Of a stretch of DNA of 64,000 bases, positions 17,748 through 26,056 are shown one piece after another. How positions within the stretch are numbered: position 1 is the stretch's first letter; each line of letters opens with the position of its first letter. Below the pieces are notes generated by a model. It searched no databases. It had not been told where the DNA came from and was given only the letters and a program-made list of their open reading frames with translations. The stretch spans positions 62,001-126,000 of the forward strand of contig DATKUK010000108.1 of NCBI GenBank assembly GCA_035530655.1. The letters run 5' to 3'. This DNA is from DATKUK01 sp035530655. Lineage in GTDB: Bacteria; Planctomycetota; Phycisphaerae; UBA1845; DATKUK01. Made by a program: the position numbers and the translations under genes.

Positions 17748-18587
17748 ATGACCCAGTCGGATGACCTGCGGAGTCGCCTCGAGGCGCTGAATTGGGCACG
17801 CCTGGAGGGCAAAATTGTCCCAGCCATCGCAGTGCCGGCAGCGCAAGCCGGCAGCAAGGCCCCCAGACGGCTCGAAGAGGTCGCCCCGGGCCGATCCATC
17901 GATGGTCCGGCGGGTACCTGCTATCACGTTAGCGCCCGCGTTTCCCTACTGGGACCGAAGGGGCAAAGCCTCGTCCGGAAGTACCCGGGCGCACTGGCTT
18001 CAGCACGAGTGCCGCCCGCGCTCGGCGACGACCTGTGCCGTCTGGCAAACAGCCCACCCGACAGTGCCCTCTTCATCGATTTGGAGACCTGTGGCTTTGC
18101 AGGCAATCCGCTGTTCCTGGTCGGTGCAATGTGGTGGGACCGCGACGATTTCCACATCGCCCAGTTGCTCGCCCGCGACTATTCGGAAGAGAAGGCTGTC
18201 ACTCACGCTGCGGCCCAGCTTGTCGCGGCGAGGCCAGTGCTGGTCAGCTTCAATGGAAAAAGCTTCGATTGGCCTATGCTTCGCGAGCGGGCAGCCGTCA
18301 ACCGTGTCTCCATGCCGGAACCGCAGACGCACTGCGATTTGCTCCACCTGTCACGCCGCGTCTGGCCGTCCTTGCCGAATCATCGGCTCACTACCCTTGA
18401 GACGAGCCTGTGCCGACGAAGGCGTACCGGTGACATCGATGGTGCAGCCATACCCGAGGCCTACCATGGCTTCGTCCGTACCGGCGACGCCCGGGTGATC
18501 GGCGACATCCTTCGACACAACCTATGGGACCTGATGACGCTGGCCGAACTGGTCGCGATGATGCTGGCCGATCCCTCGGGGCAATAA
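17748..18587 (+). CDS. mrfB: MrfB-type (YprB) DEDDh exonuclease
   Basis: A 279-aa 3'-5' exonuclease-fold protein of the YprB/MrfB family, the partner of MrfA in Bacillus subtilis mitomycin repair. The RNase H-like core begins near residue 105. Catalytic residues can be read as Asp111 and Glu113 (FIDLET), Asp174 (FNGKSFDWPML), and His257 plus Asp261 (RHNLWDL). The first 100 residues are a less conserved N-terminal region found in the family. It lacks the C-terminal TPR part seen in some homologs, so it is short compared with the Bacillus protein. It lies downstream of mrfA on the same strand but behind a strong terminator, so it needs its own promoter, which I cannot identify. Confidence 0.88.
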   Translation: MTQSDDLRSRLEALNWARLEGKIVPAIAVPAAQAGSKAPRRLEEVAPGRSIDGPAGTCYHVSARVSLLGPKGQSLVRKYPGALASARVPPALGDDLCRLANSPPDSALFIDLETCGFAGNPLFLVGAMWWDRDDFHIAQLLARDYSEEKAVTHAAAQLVAARPVLVSFNGKSFDWPMLRERAAVNRVSMPEPQTHCDLLHLSRRVWPSLPNHRLTTLETSLCRRRRTGDIDGAAIPEAYHGFVRTGDARVIGDILRHNLWDLMTLAELVAMMLADPSGQ

Positions 18588-18681
18588 CATCGTCGAAGTC
18601 CGCGGGTCTGTGCCCGTATGACGCATACGCCGGTCAGCAGTTGCAGACGCGCAACGAGGCCCGCAACTTTCGATCTGGGTG

Positions 18682-18702
18682 CGGTTTGCGCGCTGCAAAC
18701 CG
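18682..18702. repeat. Inverted repeat CGGTTTGC-N5-GCAAACCG
   Basis: A perfect 8-bp inverted repeat with a 5-bp spacer. It could be the weak terminator of mrfB (only GTTTCTT follows) or an operator for an activator of the sigma-54 promoter about 155 bp downstream. Its half-site GCAAACC resembles the GTAAACC repeats upstream of the PEP-CTERM gene. Confidence 0.5.
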
Positions 18703-18856
18703 GTTTCTTGCACCTCAGATGGAGTGTCTCGAATCATCGGGCCGCACAAACGCTACAACAGTCTCGGCCCGGAAGGTCAACTGGGTAACGATCACAATTG
18801 CCTGCAAATGGGAGGCTTATGCGTACATCAGCTAGCTCGTGGGCCGGGTGAGATAC

Positions 18857-18872
18857 TGGCATAACCTTTGCG
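18857..18872 (+). promoter_or_regulatory. Sigma-54 (-24/-12) promoter
   Basis: TGGCATAACCTTTGCG matches the sigma-54 consensus TGGCAY-N5-TTGC at every defined base, with GG and GC in the right phase. The predicted start is near 18883, giving a leader of about 128 nt for the 88-aa coiled-coil gene. Confidence 0.7.
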
Positions 18873-19010
18873 GGAATAGTCCCGTGCCTGCTATGCGCGA
18901 GTCGGGCGCGGAGCCCGATTCGGCCTACGGGTCAGAGCTGCCGACCCACAGCTTCAATAATTCTCGCCCGACACGGGGCGCCCCGCGGCGCCTGCGGCGG
19001 GGGAAAGATA

Positions 19011-19277
19011 ATGGACGAAGCAACATTCCAGAGGAAACTGGCCGAACTGGTTGCCACGATCGGCACGTTGCCGCCATCGCACCGAACCAAATTGCAGGTG
19101 CTGGCTGCCCAGGCGAAGGAACAACACGCTCGGCTACAGCAGACCGTCAGCAGTCTACAGGAGAGCCTGGATTTTCTGCGGCTGTCGATCAAGTACTTGA
19201 TCTTCGATCTGGAGGCGACCCGGCGCGAAAACGCCTATCTGCGCAAGATGCTGGACGAACAGTCCGCGGAGGAATAA
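19011..19277 (+). CDS. Small conserved coiled-coil protein, function unknown
   Basis: An 88-aa, almost entirely helical protein. Residues about 25-60 and 65-85 show heptad-like spacing (LQQTVSSLQESLDFLRLSIKY, then LIFDLEATRRENAYLRKML). I believe similar small proteins with an FDLEATRREN core occur in other planctomycetes, but I know of no assigned function. The ATG follows GGGGGAAAG at a good distance. The gene is preceded by the clearest sigma-54 type promoter of the window and followed by a hairpin before the convergent mqnE gene. It is likely a soluble oligomeric or regulatory protein. Confidence 0.8.
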   Translation: MDEATFQRKLAELVATIGTLPPSHRTKLQVLAAQAKEQHARLQQTVSSLQESLDFLRLSIKYLIFDLEATRRENAYLRKMLDEQSAEE

Positions 19278-19446
19278 CCGACGCCGCTCGACGCCTGGCC
19301 CGGTTGCGCACCGAGCGGCGGCAACCTGTCGTAAGCGAGAGCGAAGCAGCTCGTCAATCTCACGCCATTTCTTGCCGACGAGCATGCCGAGACGTCGCCC
19401 GGATGCCTCGGCAGAAGGGGGAAACACAACTGGCGAACCACCGCAG

Positions 19447-19483
19447 GAACGCAGCCGTGCACCCGCAGGGCTGCGTTCGGTTT
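19447..19483 (+). terminator. Terminator-like hairpin between convergent genes
   Basis: GAACGCAGCC (19447-19456) pairs perfectly with GGCTGCGTTC (19469-19478) across a 12-base loop, followed by GGTTTA. The weak T run makes it a modest terminator. It lies between the ends of the coiled-coil gene and mqnE. Confidence 0.5.
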
Positions 19484-20642
19484 ACGGGTGAACGGAATCG
19501 GACACGCGCCATTGTGGCCCCGCACCATTCCGCACAATAGGGCGATAGAGGCTGTCTCGCTCTCTTGGCTCGAAGCCGGCCTCGACAATCAGCCGACGGA
19601 GCTGGTCGACCGTCAGCACCACATCGCCCGCCCGCTCAGTCGCCTGGACGATCTGGTACCGCTGCACCGTCCCATCCAGGTCGTCCGCACCCCAGCTCAA
19701 CGCAACCTGGGCGAGCTTGGGCGACAGCATGACCCAGAAGGCCTTAACGTGGTCAAAATTGTCCAGCATCAGCCGGCAGAGCGCGATCGTCCTGAGTGAG
19801 TCGAGGCCGGTCGGTCCCGGCAGGTGGGATAGTTCGCTGCCGTCGGGTACGAACGGTAACGGCACGATGCAGTTGAATCGCCCGGCGCCGCGTGCCAGGG
19901 ATTCGTCCTGCTGTTCGCGCAAGGCCAACAGATGCTGCACGCGCTGCTCGGCGGCCTCGATATGCCCGAACAACATGGTCGCGTTGCTGCAAATCCCCAT
20001 CTCGTGGGCGGTACGATGCACGTCGAACCATCCCTGGGGACCAACCTTGTGTCGGTAGGCCTCGTCGTGCACACGCTGATCGAAGATTTCGGCGCCCCCA
20101 CCCGGCAGACTGTCGAGGCCCGCTTCGCGTAACCGCCCCAGAACATCGCGCACGCTCAAACGCGGGCGAGCCATGCGTGCGAAATGGATGATCTCGATCG
20201 CGGTAAAGGCCTTGATGTGAATTCGTGGACACGCAGAACGGACGGCGCGACACATCTCGACGTAGAAGTCGAACGGCAGCTTCGGGTGCAGCCCGCCAAC
20301 GATATGCACCTCCGTCGCACCGACCTCATACGCCTGCCGGGCCTGCTCGGCTACCTCTTTCACCGTCAGCTCGTAGCCACCCGACGCCCCATCGCCATAT
20401 CGCCGCCAGAACGGGCAAAACTTGCAGCGCAGAATACAGTAATTCGTATAGTTGATGTGCCGGTTGAGGTTGTAGTACACCTCGCCGTCATGCCGGCCGC
20501 GGTGAACCATATCGGCCAATCGTCCGATACCGTGAATGTCGCGCGAACGAGCCAGCAGCAGCCCGTCGGCCCAATCCAGCCGCTCGCCACATCCGACCTT
20601 CTCGGCCACGGGCTTGAGGTTTTCGTCGGCGACCACGTCCAC
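19482..20642 (-). CDS. mqnE: Aminofutalosine synthase MqnE (radical SAM)
   Basis: The first radical-SAM step of the futalosine menaquinone pathway, joining SAM-derived adenosyl radical to 3-enolpyruvylbenzoate. The radical-SAM site is CILRCKFC (C69, C73, C76 of 386 aa). The blocks HIKAFTAIEI, LPGGGAEIFDQRV, CSNATMLFGHIE and SWGADDLDGT identify MqnE rather than MqnC. The start is GTG at 20642, whose G is shared with the TAG stop of the upstream gene (TAGTG), with AGGAAAGAGG nine bases upstream. The frame is open back to 20750, but those residues lie inside the upstream gene. It is the last gene of the menaquinone operon; mqnA, mqnC and mqnD are not in the window. Confidence 0.94.
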   Translation of the reverse strand: MDVVADENLKPVAEKVGCGERLDWADGLLLARSRDIHGIGRLADMVHRGRHDGEVYYNLNRHINYTNYCILRCKFCPFWRRYGDGASGGYELTVKEVAEQARQAYEVGATEVHIVGGLHPKLPFDFYVEMCRAVRSACPRIHIKAFTAIEIIHFARMARPRLSVRDVLGRLREAGLDSLPGGGAEIFDQRVHDEAYRHKVGPQGWFDVHRTAHEMGICSNATMLFGHIEAAEQRVQHLLALREQQDESLARGAGRFNCIVPLPFVPDGSELSHLPGPTGLDSLRTIALCRLMLDNFDHVKAFWVMLSPKLAQVALSWGADDLDGTVQRYQIVQATERAGDVVLTVDQLRRLIVEAGFEPRERDSLYRPIVRNGAGPQWRVSDSVHP

Positions 20643-22408
20643 TACACACACCCTCTTTCCTGGCGGGTTCGACCGCCCCGCGCCGTGAGCAACACGCCCG
20701 GACGTGGCGCCCGGCTGCGCCGAAAGATGAAGACCGGCTTGTTCGCCCAACTGATGGGTGTCGGACGGTCCATCCGCTCGACCGAATCACCGGGGAACGC
20801 AGCGGCGATATCGTACTCGCGCAGCCACCACCTTCCGTGCAGCGATTCGCGCCGATCGGCCGACACCACAAGCCAGTCGGGAAGCACCGCGTTGGTGCCC
20901 GGCGGCTCCTGGGGTAGCAGCACCACCCGCCGACCCGCGAAATCCATCGGCCCCATCGCGTCCGGGGCGGGCTCCTGCACCACACCGATCGACGCGTCCG
21001 GATCACCGATGAGTCGATTGGCCAGCCAGCGCGCCGCCGCGATCCGCGTCGACCGGCCGTAGGCGTCTGTGGCAAACGCCATCATGTAACGCGTACCCGA
21101 CCAGCCCGTCACCGCCAGAAGCACGAATACCAGCGCCAGCCCCACTCGCCCGTGGACCTCGAGCAGCTTGGCCGACGCACACCCGGCCAGCACGGCAAGC
21201 GCCGCATAAGCAAACATCCCGAACCGAGCGAACTCGGCCGGCTTGCCCGCACCGACCGCTATCATGAGAGCCAGCACCGCACCGGCCGGTGCCAGCACGA
21301 CACCCGCCCGCGCTGGCTGCCGCCAGCATAGCCAAACCGCGCCGGCCAGACCGGTCAACGGGACGGCCGGGCCTGCGCCCTCCAGGCTCAATCGAGCGAC
21401 GTTTGCCAGACCCGCGCCGAGACGTCCGATCTCATACATGGCGGCCGAATTAGCAAGATTGCTGCGTAGCACCGCGGGGTTGACAAACAAGTTGATGACC
21501 ACGAATGGATTGAAGAGCAAATAGATACCACCGGACAGCGCAACGGCGGCCGCCAGCTTGCCCAGGCGACTCGCCCAGTGGTCGTGCCTCGCCAGCAGCA
21601 TCGCCGGTAGCACCAGCCACACCGGCCAGGCGCTCAGCACGTTGGCCAGCGCCAACCCGCAAGCGGCGCCGGCCAACAGGGACAGCCGCCAGCCGCCCCG
21701 CCTCACAAAGGCTTCGCCCGCCAGCACTGCCGCCAGCATCCACACGGCGGCAGGCAGGTGCGGCTTGGCCTCGTGCGCCATGTTGACCATAACCGGCATC
21801 AGGATATAGAGGATGGCTCCAATCACTCCGGCCAACTCGCCCGCGAAGCGCCGCCCAAGGACGTAACACAGCACCACGCCAGCCAGCCCGTAACTCAGCA
21901 CGACCAGACGCGCCACGATATAGAAACGCCCAAATGCCGCCGGATGATCCAGATAGAAGGCCAGATCATCCGTCAGGATAGCCAGCCCCATCGCGCCGGC
22001 CGCACGCAGAGCCACCCCCACCGAATAGACGAACAGACCGCCATACTGATAAAGCTTCGGATCGCCGTCGCGCCGCGCACTGTACAGGGCACGGAAGGTG
22101 ATCATCTCGTCCGGCTGGCGGCTGTAGAGGCGGTAGCGAACGATCATCTCCGCACGTCCGGTCGGCGTACGAGTCAACTCCACCGGATGGCGGTCGGCAA
22201 CGACCGGATTGACGTCGACGTCGGCGGCTACCTGCTGCGCCGACAATACACCGCTGCCGACCAGCCCGGCCAGGCGAGCGCCCGACCACGCCTCGCGGCC
22301 GCCAAACAGCAGGTCATCGTCATACCTATCCGGCAGGCCCCAGTCGATCCCCACCAGGAATACAACCGTGGCGGCAAGCAACAGCACCGGTAGTCGGTAG
22401 GCCTCCAC
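20642..22408 (-). CDS. GT-C family membrane glycosyltransferase-like protein
   Basis: A 588-aa membrane protein with about eleven hydrophobic helices and a soluble C-terminal domain (from about 470). The first periplasmic loop contains GLPDRYDDDLLFGG, an acidic motif placed like the catalytic DD/ED of GT39-type (PMT/ArnT-like) GT-C enzymes. A second acidic loop follows the third helix. It starts with GTG nine bases after the mqnP stop and shares one base with mqnE, so it is locked into the menaquinone operon, although a glycosyltransferase has no known step there. The substrate is unknown. Confidence 0.75.
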   Translation of the reverse strand: MEAYRLPVLLLAATVVFLVGIDWGLPDRYDDDLLFGGREAWSGARLAGLVGSGVLSAQQVAADVDVNPVVADRHPVELTRTPTGRAEMIVRYRLYSRQPDEMITFRALYSARRDGDPKLYQYGGLFVYSVGVALRAAGAMGLAILTDDLAFYLDHPAAFGRFYIVARLVVLSYGLAGVVLCYVLGRRFAGELAGVIGAILYILMPVMVNMAHEAKPHLPAAVWMLAAVLAGEAFVRRGGWRLSLLAGAACGLALANVLSAWPVWLVLPAMLLARHDHWASRLGKLAAAVALSGGIYLLFNPFVVINLFVNPAVLRSNLANSAAMYEIGRLGAGLANVARLSLEGAGPAVPLTGLAGAVWLCWRQPARAGVVLAPAGAVLALMIAVGAGKPAEFARFGMFAYAALAVLAGCASAKLLEVHGRVGLALVFVLLAVTGWSGTRYMMAFATDAYGRSTRIAAARWLANRLIGDPDASIGVVQEPAPDAMGPMDFAGRRVVLLPQEPPGTNAVLPDWLVVSADRRESLHGRWWLREYDIAAAFPGDSVERMDRPTPISWANKPVFIFRRSRAPRPGVLLTARGGRTRQERGCV

Positions 22409-22417
22409 GTGGTCACA

Positions 22418-23329
22418 CTAGCCCATCACTTGCAGGCACACGTCCCCCACAGCCACCAGCCCGAGCAACACCGAGACCAATCCGTTCACCGTGAAAAACG
22501 CCACGTTGACACGCGAGAGATCGCCCGGCCCGACCAACAGATTCTCCACCAGCAGCAGAGCCGCCACAACCACCACACCGCCGACATACAACCAGCCCAA
22601 GCCCGCAACCGGCGCCAGCACCAGCAGCAGAACCACCGTCAGCATGTGCGCCGCCCGCGTCACCCACAGCGCCCGACCGACACCCCACGCGGCAGGCAGC
22701 GAGAACAGACCGACACGCCGATCGAACGCCACGTCCTGACAGGCGTAGATGATATCGAACCCGCCTATCCACAGTGCAACAATGACCCCGAGAATCACCG
22801 CCGGCCAGCCCAGCGAGCCCGGATCAATCGCAACCCACGCAGCCAGCGGCGAGAGCCCATCCGCCACGCCCAACGCCACGTGCGACCACGACGTGAAGCG
22901 CTTGGTGTACGAGTACCCGCAGAGCACCGTCAATAGGGGTCCACTCAGCCACAGGGGCCACGGGTTGTCGTAGAACCACCAGAAACCCGCACAGGTCAGT
23001 ACGAACCCGCCGGCGCAGACGCAGACGAAGAACCAACTCGTCCGTCTTGTAATCAGACCCGCCGGCAGCGCTCGCCCCGCCGTACGAGGGTTCGCCGCAT
23101 CGAGCGCCGCATCAACCAGCCGATTGAACGTCATCGCCACGCTGCGGGCGAACACCATACACAGCACGATCAGGACGACCTGACCTGCGTAGGGCAGACC
23201 GCCCGGCAGCGAACGGCCAGCCAGGAATGTGGCAATCAGAGCAAAGGGTAGAGCGAAGACCGAATGCGAGAACTTGATCATTCCCCCCCAGATGCGCACG
23301 CGGCCCGGCATAACGGGTAACGGCTGCAT
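22418..23329 (-). CDS. mqnP: UbiA-family prenyltransferase, probable MqnP
   Basis: An integral membrane prenyltransferase that attaches the polyprenyl tail to the 1,4-dihydroxy-6-naphthoate-type head group in the futalosine pathway. It shows the two Asp-rich motifs of UbiA enzymes: NRLVDAALDAANPRTAGRALPAG, and DVAFDRRVGLFSLPA with the preceding YACQ. About eight or nine transmembrane helices are visible. The ATG at 23329 gives 303 aa and shares one base with the ubiX stop (TGATG), a sign of translational coupling. The frame is open to 23512 inside ubiX, but those residues are unrelated to the family. Its position between ubiX and mqnE supports MqnP over a ubiquinone UbiA. Confidence 0.9.
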   Translation of the reverse strand: MQPLPVMPGRVRIWGGMIKFSHSVFALPFALIATFLAGRSLPGGLPYAGQVVLIVLCMVFARSVAMTFNRLVDAALDAANPRTAGRALPAGLITRRTSWFFVCVCAGGFVLTCAGFWWFYDNPWPLWLSGPLLTVLCGYSYTKRFTSWSHVALGVADGLSPLAAWVAIDPGSLGWPAVILGVIVALWIGGFDIIYACQDVAFDRRVGLFSLPAAWGVGRALWVTRAAHMLTVVLLLVLAPVAGLGWLYVGGVVVVAALLLVENLLVGPGDLSRVNVAFFTVNGLVSVLLGLVAVGDVCLQVMG

Positions 23330-23958
23330 CACTGAGGCGCCCGCCGTGGCGTCTGGGAGGCACCGCGCTGGCGGCGCTCGGCGAGCTGCTGGGCCCAGCG
23401 CGTGTGCAACCGGTGCTCCACACCCATCAGATCCAGCAGTCTGCCCGCCACGAAATCGACCAACTCCTCGATCGATGCAGGGCTCATGTAGAAGGCGGGG
23501 CTGGCCGGACACACGACCACCCCGGCCTGACTGGCGCGGTACATATTCGCCACATCGATCGGGCTGAGCGGCATCTCGCGCGGGCAGAGAACAAGCCGCC
23601 GGCGTTCCTTAAGCGTGACCGCTGCCGCTCGCGTGATCAGATTGCCGGCAAGGCCGTTTGCAATGCCCGCAAGCGTGTTACTACTGCAGGGGCACACAAT
23701 CATACCGTCGCTGGGAAAGGACCCGCTGGCCAGCTCACAGCCCACGTCGTCGTAGGCATGGATCGACACGCGATCCGCCGCAGATTTTGTGAACGCATCA
23801 GCCGTCGGCGCGCCGATCCTCAACTCGTCGCGCATGACCAGCGCACCGTTGGGCGAGATCACAAGGTGCACGTCTCGACCCGCCTCGGCGAGCAGTTGCA
23901 CCAGACGGCGCCCGTACACCGCCCCGCTGGCGCCGGTGATGGCTACGACGAAGCCCAA
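23329..23958 (-). CDS. ubiX: UbiX-type flavin prenyltransferase
   Basis: Makes prenylated FMN for the UbiD decarboxylase encoded upstream in the operon. The 209-aa product begins GFVVAITGASGAVYGRRL, the FMN-binding N-terminus of the family, and carries GSFPSDGMIVCPCSSNTLAGIANG and the conserved CPREMPLSPI. The start is best read as TTG at 23958, because GGAGGAGG lies at ribosome-site distance and the product then aligns with family N-termini. Upstream codons open to 24162 lie in the preceding gene. In the futalosine pathway the pair is also called MqnM/MqnL. The unusual TTG start may keep dosage low. Confidence 0.93.
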   Translation of the reverse strand: MGFVVAITGASGAVYGRRLVQLLAEAGRDVHLVISPNGALVMRDELRIGAPTADAFTKSAADRVSIHAYDDVGCELASGSFPSDGMIVCPCSSNTLAGIANGLAGNLITRAAAVTLKERRRLVLCPREMPLSPIDVANMYRASQAGVVVCPASPAFYMSPASIEELVDFVAGRLLDLMGVEHRLHTRWAQQLAERRQRGASQTPRRAPQ

Positions 23959-23989
23959 ACCCACCTCCTCCACGTTGTCCACGGCGATC

Positions 23990-26056
23990 TTACGGCTGCA
24001 CCACCCGAAGTTCCAGTTGCGCGAGTCGACGAGCCGCGCGGCGCGCCCAGACCGACCCGGCATACTCGCCGCCCACGCGCCCGTATGCCAGGCGAGCCTC
24101 CTCGGGGCGTGCATCGGCCTCCAACAACTCGCCGAGGCGATACATCGCCTCGGGCAGCGCATCCCCGCGCGGATACTCCCGGATCAGGTCCTGGAGACTG
24201 CCGATCCGCCGGCTCAGCGACTCGGCCGCCAGCGCCAGACGCAAGCGAAGGTTGTCCACCAACAGGCTGCGAGCATACTTGTTCAGCATCACGCGAAGTT
24301 GCTGCCGGTACCACTTGCTGCGTGGATCCAGTTGGAGAAGTTCGGCGATCGGCAAGGCGCCGTGGATGGCGTCATTGCCGTTGGCACGCATGAGTTCCAG
24401 CAGTTCCCTGCCCTGCTCCACCACCGATGGCAACTGCACATCCAGACTGCTGGTAGGTGGCTTGCGGGCGAAGATCTCGGCCAGTCCGCCGCGTGCGGGC
24501 GGCTGTTCACCTCCGGGTCTGTCAAACCGGTCGACCAATTGCCCGAGCTGTTCCGTTGCGGCATCGACCTGCTGCTCCCGCAGTTGAAAGATCGCCAACC
24601 TGTGCAACGCCACCCCGGCCAGCGGCGACTCGGGGTAGTTGGCCAACAGCGTCTCCCACGTCTGCTGGGAGGCCGGATTGGGGAAATCGTCATAAAACGT
24701 CAGGATGCCGTCCCTTCGAAACCGTGGGACATCCACGCGCATGTCCAGCGCGCGGGCTTTAATATAGAGCACGTTGGGGATGTATCGACTATGCGGGCGC
24801 CTCTGACGGAACTCGTCGCAGGCCTCCGCTACCGCGTACTGATCGGCCGCCAGCGCCGTCATCTGGTGTTGGCTTTCCTGTCTTTTCAGTTCGCCGAGGG
24901 GCTCGAACTCACTCTCCCACAGCAGTTCGATGTTGGCGATTAGGGCCTGCACATCCAGGGACGGATCGTGCGTCCACCGCTGTTGCGCCAGCGCCACGAT
25001 CCGGTCCTTCACGTCTTCCTGGTGGAAGTAACGCCGACTGCGCGGCCCGTATTCGAACTCGAGTACGCGGTAGCTCAGTTCATCGCGCCCGACCTCGGCC
25101 TCGAACAGCAGCACCGGCACTGCAAACAGAGCGGCCAGCACCGGCGCGATCGCGCCCGGTCGGTAATTCACCACCCAGGCAATGAGCAGCGCCACCGCCG
25201 AGAACACGCACGCCGAGACAATCGCCAGCAACCAGGGCGCATACAACATCAAGCGAGTGGCCGGATCAATCAACAGTTCCTGCTTGCTGGGCACCGTAAC
25301 CGCCCAGATCGTCACCGGAATCAGGCCCAGCGCTACAATCACCCCCAGGGCGCCGCCTTCCAGACGCCGACGTCCCTGGTGCGCGATCAGCATCGCCGTC
25401 ACCACGATTACCACCGTCGCCAGGATGGCGGCTGACAGACTTACCCGTACGTCCTCGTCCGTCAGGTCCACGCCCTTGGTGGCGATGAAGAAGTAGACGA
25501 CGATGGGGATCAAACCCAGCGCCGTCGAGGCGAAGCGGAACGAAAGCCGCAGCCTTTGGCCGCCCGCGATATAACCACTAAGCAGGAGAAACCCCGCCAA
25601 GGTCGGCAGATGCCCGAGCAACAGCACCTGAGCGGTAAACAGCAGCGATGCAGGAAACCGGTATAGCTGGGCCACAACGATCGGTACCGCGATCATCACC
25701 CCCACCGTCAGCCCGAGGATCACCACCATCAGGGGCACCTGCTCCACGCTGACGGGATACTGCACGAAATCCAGCAGGCTCATGCCGAGGACCGCACGCA
25801 CATAGCTGTCCCACGAGAAGTCGACCAACTTCGCGTGGTGCAGCCAGAAAGCGAAGATGTTCAGGCCTGCGAACAGACCCGCGTTGATCAACAGCAGCAG
25901 GACCGCACGCAAGCGGTACTTCGGCTGCGTCCGCGACCACACGTCCACGATCCGCGGCTCGACCGACTCCTCGCCTGCCAGCCTGACCGCGCGCAGCGCA
26001 ATCGCCGCCGCGGCTTCGGCCTGATCCCGCTGTGCCCCGCCGCCTGTTCTAGCCAT
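23990..26056 (-). CDS. Polytopic membrane protein with C-terminal TPR-like repeats
   Basis: A 688-aa protein I cannot assign. Residues 1-45 are cytoplasmic and Arg-rich. About 48-320 holds nine or ten transmembrane helices with short loops. The rest is soluble and helical, with TPR-like repeats such as YPRGDALPEAMYRLGELLEADARPEEARLAYGRV and LLANYPESPLAGVALHRLAIFQL (each only partly shown here by its key pattern). It overlaps ubiE by 8 bp at its 5' end and is followed by ubiX, so it is expressed with late menaquinone enzymes. A role in organising membrane-bound quinone synthesis is possible but unproven. An envelope-assembly role is equally possible. Confidence 0.75.
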   Translation of the reverse strand: MARTGGGAQRDQAEAAAAIALRAVRLAGEESVEPRIVDVWSRTQPKYRLRAVLLLLINAGLFAGLNIFAFWLHHAKLVDFSWDSYVRAVLGMSLLDFVQYPVSVEQVPLMVVILGLTVGVMIAVPIVVAQLYRFPASLLFTAQVLLLGHLPTLAGFLLLSGYIAGGQRLRLSFRFASTALGLIPIVVYFFIATKGVDLTDEDVRVSLSAAILATVVIVVTAMLIAHQGRRRLEGGALGVIVALGLIPVTIWAVTVPSKQELLIDPATRLMLYAPWLLAIVSACVFSAVALLIAWVVNYRPGAIAPVLAALFAVPVLLFEAEVGRDELSYRVLEFEYGPRSRRYFHQEDVKDRIVALAQQRWTHDPSLDVQALIANIELLWESEFEPLGELKRQESQHQMTALAADQYAVAEACDEFRQRRPHSRYIPNVLYIKARALDMRVDVPRFRRDGILTFYDDFPNPASQQTWETLLANYPESPLAGVALHRLAIFQLREQQVDAATEQLGQLVDRFDRPGGEQPPARGGLAEIFARKPPTSSLDVQLPSVVEQGRELLELMRANGNDAIHGALPIAELLQLDPRSKWYRQQLRVMLNKYARSLLVDNLRLRLALAAESLSRRIGSLQDLIREYPRGDALPEAMYRLGELLEADARPEEARLAYGRVGGEYAGSVWARRAARRLAQLELRVVQP

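Larger units (their letters stand above)
18588..19010 (+). other. Regulatory spacer between mrfB and the coiled-coil gene
   Basis: 423 bp without a credible gene. It contains an inverted repeat at 18682-18702, GGGTAAC at 18783-18789, a sigma-54 type promoter at 18857-18872, and a 12-bp palindrome CGGGGCGCCCCG at 18974-18985 just before the ribosome site of the next gene. Confidence 0.7.
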
